A stretch of 64,000 bases of DNA, taken from positions 1-64,000 of the forward strand of contig JAIRYW010000021.1 in NCBI GenBank assembly GCA_031267645.1, given 5' to 3'. Within the stretch, counting starts at the first letter, position 1, and each line of letters begins with the position of its first letter. The DNA is from Propionibacteriaceae bacterium (GTDB lineage Bacteria > Actinomycetota > Actinomycetes > Propionibacteriales > Propionibacteriaceae). The position numbers and the translations under genes were made by a program. Shown one piece after another: positions 52,414 through 61,700 of the stretch. The notes beneath the pieces are model-generated. The model saw only the letters and a program-made list of their open reading frames with translations, ran no database searches and was not told the origin of the DNA.

Positions 52414-53213
52414 CCGAACGGGGGACCGGCCGCCGGGCCGTCGTGACGGGAGGGGCCCGGGGCTTGGGCGCGGCCGTGGCCGACCGCTTGGCCCGGGCCG
52501 GCTGGCGGATCGCTCTGTTGGACCACGACGTCGAGGCCGGCCAGGCCCGGGCCGAGCGCCTCAATGCCCTGGCGCCGACCTGGTTCGTGCCCTACGACGC
52601 CGCCGGCGGCGACGCCTCGGCCGCCATCGAGGCCGCCGCCGAGCGGTTGGGCGGCGTCGACGCTCTGGTCTGTGCCGCCCATCTAAGCTGTGAGAAGCCG
52701 GTCGAGCGGATCAGCCAGGCCGACTGGGACCGGGTGCTCGACGTCGATTTGAACGGCGCCTTCTTCCCGGTCCAGGCCGCCCGGGACTATCTGGTGGCCG
52801 GGACCGACCCTTGCGTGGTCCACCTGTCCTCGGCCCAGGCCAGAGTCGGCACCGGCTTGCACGCCGTCTATTCGGCCGCCATGGCGGCGGTGGCGGCGCT
52901 GTCCCGCTCGCTGGCGGCCGAGTTGGCCCCGCTGGGGGTGCGCTGTTGCTGCGTCTCGCCGTACACCGTCTCGACCGAGTCGAACCAAGCCCGCTTCCAG
53001 GACCCGGACTGGCGCCGACTGCAAGAGTCGTCGGTGCTGAACGGCGCCGTCATCCAGGCGCCGGAGCTGGCCGAGCTGGTCTATCAGATCGTGGCCGGGC
53101 CGGTCGGTTTGTTCAACGCCTGCGACATCGTGTTGGACGGCGGCATGCACGTCTTCCGGGAGCGGCCGACCGTCTCGCCGTACCAGAGCGCGGACCCAGG
53201 AAAGGTGGCCTGA
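52410..53213 (+). CDS. SDR family protein lacking the catalytic lysine
   Basis: A 267-residue SDR-fold protein with an intact cofactor loop (VVTGGARGLGAAVAD) and the catalytic serine and Tyr154. The lysine four residues on is replaced by Met158 (YSAAM). In SDR enzymes that lysine orients the nicotinamide ribose and lowers the tyrosine pKa, so activity may be lost or altered. It may be a structural partner of the neighbouring SDRs. It overlaps the fused SDR gene by four bases. Confidence 0.87.
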   Translation: MTERGTGRRAVVTGGARGLGAAVADRLARAGWRIALLDHDVEAGQARAERLNALAPTWFVPYDAAGGDASAAIEAAAERLGGVDALVCAAHLSCEKPVERISQADWDRVLDVDLNGAFFPVQAARDYLVAGTDPCVVHLSSAQARVGTGLHAVYSAAMAAVAALSRSLAAELAPLGVRCCCVSPYTVSTESNQARFQDPDWRRLQESSVLNGAVIQAPELAELVYQIVAGPVGLFNACDIVLDGGMHVFRERPTVSPYQSADPGKVA

Positions 53214-53215
53214 CG

Positions 53216-53971
53216 ATGGTGCAGGACAAAGTGGCGGTCGTGGTGGGGGCGGCCGGTCCCATCGGGTCGGCCTGCGCCCAGCGGTTCGCCCGGCGCGGCC
53301 TCAGGCTGCTCCTGATCGACCAGGATCTGAGCCAGCTGGCCGACTGTCTGGCCCAGCCGATCGCCGCCGGCCGGGTGGAACTGGGGGTCTGCGACCTGAC
53401 CGACGTGCCGGCCGTGGTCCAGGCCATCGACGCCGCCGCCGCCCGTTTCGGCCGGATCGACGTCTTGGCCAATTGCGCTTTGGAAGTCGGCCCGGACGGC
53501 TGCTGGGAGGTGGACGAGGCGGCCTGGCAGCGCTGTCTGCGGGTCAATATGAAACTGCCCTTCTTCGCTCTGCAGGCCTGCGTGCCGCATATGCGGCGGG
53601 TCGGCGGCGGCCGGGTGGTCAACCTGTCCTCGACCCTGAGCGAGTACACCGACGGTCAGCAAGGCTTGATCTTCGGCCTGGCCAAAGCCGGGCTCAACTC
53701 CATGACCCGACAGTGGGCGGTCGACCTCTGCTTGGACAATATCCAAGCCAACAGTCTGTGGGTCGGACACGACCGACCCGAGAACCTGCCCGATCCGGCC
53801 CAGGTGGCCGAATGGGCGGTCTGGCTGGCCTTGGACGCCACCAGCTCTCTCAACGGCGCCCAGATCCCGGTCGACGGCGGCGCCGCCTTGCTCCGCCAAG
53901 GCCGTCTGCTGGCCTCGGCCAGCCGGGCTGGGGCGCCAGACCAGCCCACTCGACCCGCACAAGGAGAATGA
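53216..53971 (+). CDS. SDR family protein lacking the catalytic tyrosine
   Basis: A 251-residue SDR-fold protein starting two bases after the preceding SDR gene. The NAD(P) loop reads VVVGAAGPIGSACA. At the active site the usual YxxxK is FGLAK: Phe153 replaces the tyrosine while Lys157 is kept. The end of the fold, PVDGGAALLRQG, is normal. It could pair with the lysine-less SDR to form a heteromer or be a non-catalytic subunit. The ATG at 53216 fits the SDR start; the frame is open upstream only as a shadow of the preceding gene. Confidence 0.85.
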   Translation: MVQDKVAVVVGAAGPIGSACAQRFARRGLRLLLIDQDLSQLADCLAQPIAAGRVELGVCDLTDVPAVVQAIDAAAARFGRIDVLANCALEVGPDGCWEVDEAAWQRCLRVNMKLPFFALQACVPHMRRVGGGRVVNLSSTLSEYTDGQQGLIFGLAKAGLNSMTRQWAVDLCLDNIQANSLWVGHDRPENLPDPAQVAEWAVWLALDATSSLNGAQIPVDGGAALLRQGRLLASASRAGAPDQPTRPAQGE

Positions 53972-54645
53972 TGACCATGGAACGAAGCCAACCAGCTGGC
54001 CTGATCGACCACGCCCTGCTGGCCCCGGACGCCACCAACGAGTCGGTCCGTCAGGCCGCCCGGGTGGCGATCGAGCGGGGCTGCGCCGGTTTGACCTTGA
54101 ACGGCAGCAACGTCAAATTCGGCTCGATCTTGACCAAGGGGTCCGCCGTCAAAGTGGTGGCCGTGGTCGGCGGCTTCCCGCTGGGCCGGACGCCGATCGC
54201 GGTCAAGGCCTTCGAAGCGGCTCGGGCGGTCCAGGACGGGGCCGACGAGCTGGACCTCATGATCAACCTGGGGGCTTTCAAAGAGTGCAGCCCCGACTAC
54301 CTCCTGAAAGAGGTCGGCGAGGTCGTCCGAGCGGCTCAGGGCCGCCCGGTCAAGGCCATCTTGGAGACCTGCTACCTGACCGACCAGGAGAAGGTCCGGG
54401 CCGGCCTGCTGGCGGGCCAGGCGGGGGCTGGCTGGGTCGTGACCTCGACCGGCTACGGGCCCGGCGACGCCACCGTGGCCGACGTCGCCCTGTTGCGCTC
54501 CCAGCTGCCGGCCGCCCTCCAGATCAAGGCCGTGGGCGATCTGCGGACCAAGCAGCGGGCCCAGGCCCTGCTGGAGGCCGGAGCGGCCCGCCTGGGCGTC
54601 ACGGCCACGGCCGAGTTGCTGGACGACTGGGCGGCCAGCGCCTGA
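53971..54645 (+). CDS. DeoC-like aldolase without the Schiff-base lysine
   Basis: A 224-residue DeoC homologue. LIDHALLAPDAT, FPLGRTPIAVKAFEA, the DELDLMINLG aspartate and the second lysine (LQIKAVGDLR) are conserved, but the segment matching the reactive lysine reads GWVVTSTGYGPG, with Val157 in that position. It therefore cannot form the normal enamine through that residue. The start is uncertain: three in-frame ATGs at 53968, 53971 and 53977 follow AAGGAG; 53971 gives the best spacing. The stop of the upstream SDR overlaps the start. Confidence 0.86.
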   Translation: MTMERSQPAGLIDHALLAPDATNESVRQAARVAIERGCAGLTLNGSNVKFGSILTKGSAVKVVAVVGGFPLGRTPIAVKAFEAARAVQDGADELDLMINLGAFKECSPDYLLKEVGEVVRAAQGRPVKAILETCYLTDQEKVRAGLLAGQAGAGWVVTSTGYGPGDATVADVALLRSQLPAALQIKAVGDLRTKQRAQALLEAGAARLGVTATAELLDDWAASA

Positions 54646-54688
54646 TCCACCCGGAGGCGGCGGCAGACAGATCGAAGAAGGAGACGAA

Positions 54689-55042
54689 ATGCCCTGGATA
54701 CACCTCAGCACCAGCCGGACCTTGACCGAGCCGGCCAAGGCGGAGCTGGCCGACGAGATCGGCCATCTGGTCGAGATCATCGCCGGCAAATTCCATCAGA
54801 AGACCATGGTCCGGATCGACGACGGCTGTGACATCTATCGGGGCGGTGAATTAGTCCCCTGCGCTTTCATGGAGACCCGCATCATGGTCCCGAACGATTG
54901 GGACCAGCAGGTCGAGTACGTCGACCAGTTGTACGACCTGTTCGAACGGGCCCTCGACCTCGATCGCAACCAGGTCTATTTCGACGTGGTCGAAGGGCCC
55001 AGTTGGGGCTCGCGCGGCTCGCTCCACCGGACCGGCGGCTGA
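54689..55042 (+). CDS. tautomerase/MIF-like small protein
   Basis: A 117-residue protein beginning MPWIHLSTSRTL, so Pro is exposed after Met removal as in tautomerases. The length and the hydrophobic ETRIM strand fit the MIF/5-carboxymethyl-2-hydroxymuconate isomerase fold. A GAAGAAGGAG site precedes the ATG. It closes the operon and could interconvert keto and enol forms of an intermediate. Assignment is by general resemblance, not by a full motif match. Confidence 0.65.
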   Translation: MPWIHLSTSRTLTEPAKAELADEIGHLVEIIAGKFHQKTMVRIDDGCDIYRGGELVPCAFMETRIMVPNDWDQQVEYVDQLYDLFERALDLDRNQVYFDVVEGPSWGSRGSLHRTGG

Positions 55043-55173
55043 GGGGCCAGACCAGTCGGGACGGACCCCCTGGGAGCCGGCCCGGTCGCTCGGTCGCGCG
55101 CGGCGACCCGGTCTTCGACCACCGGCCGAGGCATACTGGTGGGCCTGGAGCAGGACGCTAGGAGTGGGGGGCC

Positions 55174-56646
55174 TTGGGCCCGAGCCGCTCCCGACTGAGT
55201 GAGGTGGCTTTGCATCTATCCGACGACCCGTACAGCGTCGCGCGACGCTGCCAGGCCGTTCAGACCCGTCGAGCCCTGGCTCTGTTGACGATCGGTTTCG
55301 TGCTGCCCGGCTCCGCCCAGATCGCCCATGGCAATAAATCTTTAGGACGGGCGGCTTACCGTCTGTGGGGCATCGTCCTGGTCGGGCTGATCGTGGCCGC
55401 CCTGTCCGCCTGGTTGGCCCGCGGCGCCTTGTTGACCGTCTTGGGCTCCGGCTGGGTCCTGTGGGGGCTGGCCGGGCTGGTGGGAGTGACCGGCCTGGTC
55501 TGGACCCTGGCCTGGGTCAACGCCTGGTGGCTGACCCGGCCGGCCCAGCTGGGCCTCGGCCGCGGCCTGGCCGTCAGCGGGCTGGCCCTGCTGGTGGCGG
55601 TCGGCTTGGTGGTCGGTTCGGGGGTCATGGCCCGCGCTCTGGCCGTGGCCGGGTCCTCGGTCGGTTCCATCTTCGGCGGCGGCGGCGAGGTCAAGCCGCA
55701 GGACGGCCGCTTCAACATCCTGCTCTTGGGGGCCGACTCGGGGCCGGACCGGGAGGGTCTGCGGCCCGACTCCATCAGCGTGGCCAGCGTCGACGCCGAC
55801 TCCGGACGCACTGTCCTGTTGTCTTTGCCGCGCAATCTGGAGGACGTGCCCTTCCCGGACGACTCGCCCTTGCACGGGCTCTATCCGAACGGTTACGGCT
55901 GCGACGGCCACGAGTGCATGTTGAACGCCGTCTACCTGCTCGGCCGCCAACACCCCGATCTCTACCCGGCGGCCGACGACCCCGGCCTGGCCGCCATGAT
56001 GGACGCCGTGCGGGGCGCCACCGGGCTGACCATGAACTACTACGCCATGGTCAACATGGAGGGCTTCGTGGCCTTGATCGACGCCTTCGGCGGCATCGAC
56101 CTGACCATCAACCAGCGCGTCCCGGTGGGGACCCACGAACGGGTCGACTGGTGGATCGAACCCGGTCCGGCCGTCCACCTGAGCGGGGAGCAGGCGCTCT
56201 GGTTCGCCCGCACCCGGGTGGGGTCGGACGACTACGACCGGATGCGGCGTCAGAAATGCGTCATGGCGGCCATGCTGAACCAACTCGACCCGGTCACGGT
56301 GGCCACCCGCTTCACCTCGATCGCCCAGGCCACCGGCCAGGTATTGGTCACCAACGTGCCCTCCAGCCAACTCGGCCGCTTGGCCGAACTGGCCCTCAAA
56401 GCCCGCCTCCTGCCGGTCGCCAGCCTCTCCTTCACCCCTCCTTTGATCCACTCCGGCAGTCCGGACTTCGACCTCATCCGAGACCTGGTGCGGTCCGAGA
56501 TCGAGCGGGCCGAGGCCATGGACGCCGCTCCCGACCCGGATCCGGCCCCACCGCTCGACCCGACCCAGTCGTCGGACCCGAACCCGGATCCGGCCCCGGA
56601 GGCCGGCAACCAGGTCGACGACCTGCAAGCCGTATGCTCCGCTTGA
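55174..56646 (+). CDS. LytR-CpsA-Psr (LCP) family ligase
   Basis: A 490-residue membrane protein. Residues ~30-155 contain about four hydrophobic spans, more than the single span of most LCP proteins. The LCP domain starts near residue 180: NILLLGADSG, RPDSISVASVD, LSLPRNLEDVPFP, and the FGGIDLTI and WFARTRVGSDDYDRMRRQ segments with the conserved arginines and aspartates. It transfers polyprenyl-linked glycans to the cell wall. The C-terminus is a Pro/Asp-rich tail. The start is given as TTG 55174 (GGAGTGGGGGG upstream); GTG 55204 is an alternative. Confidence 0.85.
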   Translation: MGPSRSRLSEVALHLSDDPYSVARRCQAVQTRRALALLTIGFVLPGSAQIAHGNKSLGRAAYRLWGIVLVGLIVAALSAWLARGALLTVLGSGWVLWGLAGLVGVTGLVWTLAWVNAWWLTRPAQLGLGRGLAVSGLALLVAVGLVVGSGVMARALAVAGSSVGSIFGGGGEVKPQDGRFNILLLGADSGPDREGLRPDSISVASVDADSGRTVLLSLPRNLEDVPFPDDSPLHGLYPNGYGCDGHECMLNAVYLLGRQHPDLYPAADDPGLAAMMDAVRGATGLTMNYYAMVNMEGFVALIDAFGGIDLTINQRVPVGTHERVDWWIEPGPAVHLSGEQALWFARTRVGSDDYDRMRRQKCVMAAMLNQLDPVTVATRFTSIAQATGQVLVTNVPSSQLGRLAELALKARLLPVASLSFTPPLIHSGSPDFDLIRDLVRSEIERAEAMDAAPDPDPAPPLDPTQSSDPNPDPAPEAGNQVDDLQAVCSA

Positions 56647-56816
56647 CCACCCCGGCTCCGGCTGGCCGGCCGGACCACGGCGCGAGCGCGTCGACCAGCG
56701 GCGCGGGGGGCCGACCCGGCCGGCCGGGCCGGGTCCGGTGACCGCCGGCGACCGGGCCTAGAGACGGCTCCGCGCAGATGCGGCCAACTTTTGGCCCAGG
56801 ACACTAGACTCGGCCC

Positions 56817-57893
56817 GTGCGTTACGTCGTCATCATGGCCGGTGGCTCCGGCACCCGGCTGTGGCCGTTGTCGCGCCAAGGCATGCCGAAGCAGCTCCTG
56901 CGTCTGATCGGCGGGCGCTCCTTGCTCCGTCTGGCTTACGACCGGGCCCTCTCGCTGGCCCCGCCGGAGCGGATCTTGGTCTGCGCCTCGGACTCGTACA
57001 CCGACATCATCGAAGGCCAGCTGCCCGGTCTGCCGGCGGCCAATCTGCTGGGGGAGCCGGTCGGTCGCGACTCGCTCAGCGCCGTGGCCTGGTCGATGGC
57101 CACGGTGGCTCTGCGAGACCCCTCCGCCACCGTGGCGGTGTTGTCGGCCGACCACGTCATCACCCCGGCCGAATCGCTGCGCGACAGCTTGGAGGCGGCT
57201 TTCGAGTCGGCCGAGGCCGACCCCGACGCTCTGATCGCCTTGGGCGTGCCGCCGATCCGGCCCCACACCGGCTACGGCTACCTGCGCTTCGGCCAGCCCT
57301 CGGCCGTCGCGCCGCGGGCCCGCCAGGTCTTGGAGTTCGCCGAGAAACCGAACCAGGCCACGGCCGAGGCCTACTTGGCGGCCGGCGACTGGTGGTGGAA
57401 CTCGGGCATGTTCTGCTGGCGGGTCGAGACTTGGACCAGGCAGTTGGAGCGGCTCAAGCCGGCCACCGCCCAAGCCGTCGCCGCCATCGTGGCCGAGCCG
57501 GAGAGGCTGGGCCAGATCTATCCCGAGTTGGAGCGGATCAGCCTCGACTACGCCATCATGGAGCCGGTCTCCCGTGGGGCCACCGACGCCCACGTCTTGG
57601 CCGTGCCCCTGACCGCCCAGTGGGGCGACATCGGCGGCTTCCCGGCCCTGGCGCCGTACCTCGACCAGCTCGACGGCAACGCCGTCATGGGCCGCGTGGT
57701 CTGCTCGGACAGCCAGGGCAATCTGATCGTCAACTCCGGTTCGGACGGATCGCTGGTGGCCGTGGTCGGATTGAAAGACACTGTAGTTGTGATCAGAGAC
57801 AATATCACCCTGGTCTGTCCCTTGGATCGGGCCGAAGACATCAAAGGCTTGGTCGAGACGGTCAGGGCCGAATTAGGGGACGATTTTGCCTGA
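56817..57893 (+). CDS. manC: mannose-1-phosphate guanylyltransferase
   Basis: A 358-residue nucleotidyltransferase making GDP-mannose. MAGGSGTRLWPLSRQGMPKQLLRL is the signature loop, FAEKPNQATAEAYL contains the product-binding lysine, and NSGMFCWRVETW follows. The start is a GTG. The short form has no isomerase domain. GDP-mannose would feed the glycosyltransferase and cell-wall glycans encoded nearby. Confidence 0.93.
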   Translation: MRYVVIMAGGSGTRLWPLSRQGMPKQLLRLIGGRSLLRLAYDRALSLAPPERILVCASDSYTDIIEGQLPGLPAANLLGEPVGRDSLSAVAWSMATVALRDPSATVAVLSADHVITPAESLRDSLEAAFESAEADPDALIALGVPPIRPHTGYGYLRFGQPSAVAPRARQVLEFAEKPNQATAEAYLAAGDWWWNSGMFCWRVETWTRQLERLKPATAQAVAAIVAEPERLGQIYPELERISLDYAIMEPVSRGATDAHVLAVPLTAQWGDIGGFPALAPYLDQLDGNAVMGRVVCSDSQGNLIVNSGSDGSLVAVVGLKDTVVVIRDNITLVCPLDRAEDIKGLVETVRAELGDDFA

Positions 57894-58356
57894 TCCGACG
57901 GGGTCCGCCCCGGCCCGCTCCGGCTCCGCGTCGGGGCCGGCCTCGGCTTCGGCCGGCGCTCGTCCGCGCCACCGGGGGTTGGGCTGGTGCCTGCTCCTGG
58001 CCGGTCTGGCGGCGGCCGGAATCGGCGGGCTGGTCCGCTTCGCCCCCCGGCGCTTGGCCGGCTGGCTGGGCCGTTCGGCCGTCGATCAGACCCTCTGGTT
58101 GACCGTGGATCTGTTCGGTTTGGCCGCTCTGACAGTGGTGGCCGGTTTGATTCTGGCCGCCCAGCGGCGGCCCGCCCGGCGGCCGACCCGAGCCGGCCGG
58201 ACCGATCACGCAGCCGACTCCGCGCCAGCCGCCCCGGCCGCCCTGATCCCGCCCGGCGACCACTGGCCGCCCGACCAGGCGGTGGGGCGGGCCTGGGCCC
58301 GGGCGGCCGACGCCGTTCGACCGGACCGACTGGGGAGCTCGGACCAATCTCGCTAA
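57886..58356 (+). CDS. small membrane protein, unknown function
   Basis: A 156-residue protein with two hydrophobic spans (about 32-53 and 72-91), a basic Pro-rich N-terminus and a hydrophilic Ala/Pro-rich C-terminus. The TTG start has AGGGGA upstream and overlaps manC by 8 bp, which indicates translational coupling. No family recognised. Confidence 0.7.
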   Translation: MPDPTGSAPARSGSASGPASASAGARPRHRGLGWCLLLAGLAAAGIGGLVRFAPRRLAGWLGRSAVDQTLWLTVDLFGLAALTVVAGLILAAQRRPARRPTRAGRTDHAADSAPAAPAALIPPGDHWPPDQAVGRAWARAADAVRPDRLGSSDQSR

Positions 58357-58378
58357 ACTAGCTTGATCAATATCTGTC

Positions 58379-58407
58379 TTGACTATTTTGCGTCACATTG
58401 ATGTAAT
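58379..58407 (+). promoter_or_regulatory. promoter of whiB
   Basis: TTGACT (58379-58384) and TGTAAT (58402-58407) with a 17-base spacer, in an AT-rich island of an otherwise GC-rich region. The predicted leader is about 65 bases before the whiB ATG. Confidence 0.75.
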
Positions 58408-58480
58408 TTACGGAAGCTGTCGTGGCCGGCGGGTCCGCGGCGGCCGGTGAGGCTGGCGTCCATCGAGAGGAGGAAGCAAG

Positions 58481-58741
58481 ATGACATCCCTCCTCAAGTT
58501 GGTGGGCGGCGAAGACGACGAAGGTGAAGTCGCTTGGCAGGCTTCCGCTCTCTGCGCCCAGACCGATCCCGAGGCCTTCTTCCCCGAAAAAGGCGGCTCC
58601 ACCCGTGAGGCCAAAGCGGTCTGTCGGAGTTGTGAAGTCCGCCAGCCCTGCCTCGATTACGCCCTGGCCCACGATGAGCGCTTCGGCATCTGGGGTGGCC
58701 TGAGCGAGCGCGAACGACGTAAGCTCAAGCGTCGAGCGTAG
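58481..58741 (+). CDS. whiB: WhiB-family iron-sulfur transcriptional regulator
   Basis: An 86-residue WhiB protein. Four cysteines (one near residue 25, then VCRSCEVRQPC) bind a [4Fe-4S] cluster, GIWGGLSERERR is the beta-turn motif that contacts the sigma factor, and the basic tail KLKRRA binds DNA. The position between manC and a large glycosyltransferase matches the WhiB2/WhmD-like gene of other actinobacteria, which affects septation. An AGAGGAGGAAG site precedes the ATG. Confidence 0.96.
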   Translation: MTSLLKLVGGEDDEGEVAWQASALCAQTDPEAFFPEKGGSTREAKAVCRSCEVRQPCLDYALAHDERFGIWGGLSERERRKLKRRA

Positions 58742-58773
58742 AAAGTCTGCGCCGCTGCTCGGGCTAGGTGTTC

Positions 58774-61700
58774 ATGGAGTTGACCTCGTTAGAGACAGCT
58801 AGTTGGTTCCTCGACAAGCCGGAACCCAGTGCGGTCGACCCGACCGGGCAGCGCGTCACCGCCATCCTGGTCTCCCGTAACGGCGCCGCTTGGCTGCCCG
58901 AGACCCTGGCCGGTTTGGCCGCTTCCACCATTCGTCCGCACCAGATCATCGCGGTCGACAATCGGTCGGAGGACAATTCGGCCGAACTGCTGCAGGAAGC
59001 CCGTCGCCAAGGCGTGGTCGACGTCGTCCTGACCGGTTCGACCTCGGCCTCCTTCGGCGACGCCGTCCACCAAGCCCTGGCCGAGGCGGCCGGGCGGGAC
59101 GACTGGATCTGGCTGCTGCACGACGACGCCGTGCCCGACCCGACCGCCCTGTCCGAACTGCTGACCCTGTCCTTGCGCACGCTGGGCTTGGCCATCGCCG
59201 TGCCCCTGTCGGTCCGGCCGACCCGGCGGCGCCACGCCTCCATGACCTTGGAGCTGGGGGCTTCGATCTCCGGCACCGGCCGGCGCCACGTCGACGTCGA
59301 GGCGGGCGAGGCCGCCCAAGGCCAGTACGACCCCCAGGTCTCCCTGGGCGGCTCGACCTGCGGCATGTTGATCCGCCGGGAGGCCTTCGAGGCCTTGCAC
59401 GGCTTCCACTCCGCCATCCCGTCCTACCGGGACGGCGTCGACCTGGGCTGGCGGGCCAACCTGTCTGGCTACCGCGTCATGACCTGTCCCGAGGCCCGCT
59501 TCGTGCACCATCAGGCCGGGCGCTCCGAACGCCGGGTCGGCACCATCGCCCAGGGCCGGCGGCGCAGCGAGGTGGCCTGGGACCGCCTGATGGGCATGCG
59601 CCTGGTGGCGGCCCACACCGTGGGCCTGGCTCGCTTCCTGGTCTGGCTACGCCTGGTCGGCGGGTCCTTGCTGCGCGGCCTCGGCTTCTTGCTCGACAAA
59701 GCCCCCGACCAAGCCTTGGACGAGCTGCGCGCCATGGTCGACTTCGTCCGTTCGCGCCGGCCGGTGGCCCGGCTGCGGCGGCGGGTGGAACGGATCGAGG
59801 CCAGCCCGACCGACCGCCAGCGGGCCAACGCGCTTCGGCCGCCTTGGTGGTCGACCTTCGTGCTGTTGGGCGAGACGGTGGCGGACAACATCCGGCAGGC
59901 CCTGTCCTCGGGCCGGGACGAGCAGATCTCCCTGGGCGACTTGCTGGGCGACGAGTACGAGTCCCGGCTGGGCGACCGCCCGGCCCGACTGCCGATCTGG
60001 GTCTGGGTGGCCGGGGCGGCCGCCCTCAGCCTGATCGCCGGGCGCCGCCTGCTGGCCTCCGGCCCGGTCCGGGCCCACCAGCTGCTGGCCGCGCCGGACA
60101 GCCTGGGCCAGGCCTACGAGGTCGCCTTGACCAGTCCGCCCGGCCTGTCCGGGCGGCCCTCGGCCTGGCTCCTGCTGGAGGCCCTGGGCTCGACCTTGGC
60201 CCTGCGGCCGACCTGGTTCGTGGTCGCCCTGCTGATGGTGGCGGTGCCCCTGACCGGCCTGGTGGCGGCTTGGTACCTGCGTCATCACCTGGGCCAGCAC
60301 CGGCGCATCAGCTGGGTCATCGCGCTGGCCTACGCCCTCCTGCCAGTGCTGTTGGGCGGCCTCAACCGAGGGGCCCTGTGGCTGGTCGTGTTGGCCATCG
60401 GCCTGCCCTTCTTCGTGGCTTGGCTGCACCGCTGGCCGACCCAGACCGAGGGGGTGCGGGCTTGGCAGCCGGCCGCCGGCGTGGCCCTGGCTCTGGCTTT
60501 GGCCGTGCCGATCCTGCCCCTGCTGTGGGTTCCGGCGGCGGCCGCCGTGGTGCTGACGGTGGTGCGAGGGGGCCAAGGGGCCTGGTCCTGGGCCCGGGCC
60601 GTCCTGGCCCTCGGCTTCCCCCTCCTGCTGTGGGCCGACTGGTTGATGTCGTTGCGTTTGACGCCGGGCCGCCTCATGACCACCCCGGCCCCTTTGCTCA
60701 ACGGGGCCACCAACGACGTCGCCTGGCAGATGCTGCTGGGCCGCACCGGTTCGACCGGCCAGCCGCCGTTGTGGATCTCGATCGTGGTCTTGGGAGTGCT
60801 CTGGGTCGCCGCGCTGATCGCCGCCCTGCGCTTGCCCTCCCGCTCGCCGGTCCTAGTCACCGGCTTGGTCTTCATCGCCGTCGGCGTGGCCCTGTCCCGT
60901 TTCTCGGTCCGGATCGACACCAGCGAGGCCATGCCCGACCCGTCGCCCTGGCTGTTGATCGGCTTCGCCGCTTTGTTGTCCTTGGCCGTGTCTTGGCTGA
61001 GCGAGGCCTCGACCAGTCTGGCCCGGCGTGACTTCGGGGTCGCCCAAGCCCTGGTGGGAGTGGTCTCGATGCTCCTGACCGGAGCCACCTTGGTCAGCTT
61101 GGCCTGGTGGGTGGTCGGCGGCATGACCGGTCTGACCCGGGGCGACAGCGCCGCCACGCCGCTCTACCTGGCCCAGAACGAACGCGCCACCGGGGCCAGC
61201 AGCCTGATCGTGGACCAAGCCCAACCGACGCCGGCTTGGGCCCTGCGCTCGGACGGCCGGGCGACCTGGGGCCAGGGCGAGACCAGGACCGGGGCGTTGG
61301 CCTCGCCGACCGGTTGGGAATGGGCCCAACAGGCGGTGGCCCAGATCGTGGCCGGCCGTTACGACGAAGACTTGACCGCCCATCTGGTCACCCTCGGAGT
61401 CGGCTACATCGCCGTCATCGAGCCGCTTCCGGACACGGTGGCGGCCTTGGACGCCTCGGTCGGGCTGAGACGCTCCTCGAACGAGGACGGGACCGTGGTC
61501 TGGGCCCTGGTCGACCTGCCCACCCGGACTCAGGTGATCGGCTCGGACGGCGCGGTGCTGTCCCTCACGCCGAGCGACGAGGTGGCGACGACCGCGCCCG
61601 AGACCAGGCTGGCCCTCAGCCTGCCGGTCGACCCGGACCTCAGGGTCACGGTCGGCGGAGTCCGCTTGGAACCGGTCGAGTCGGTCGACTGGCGGGCCAC

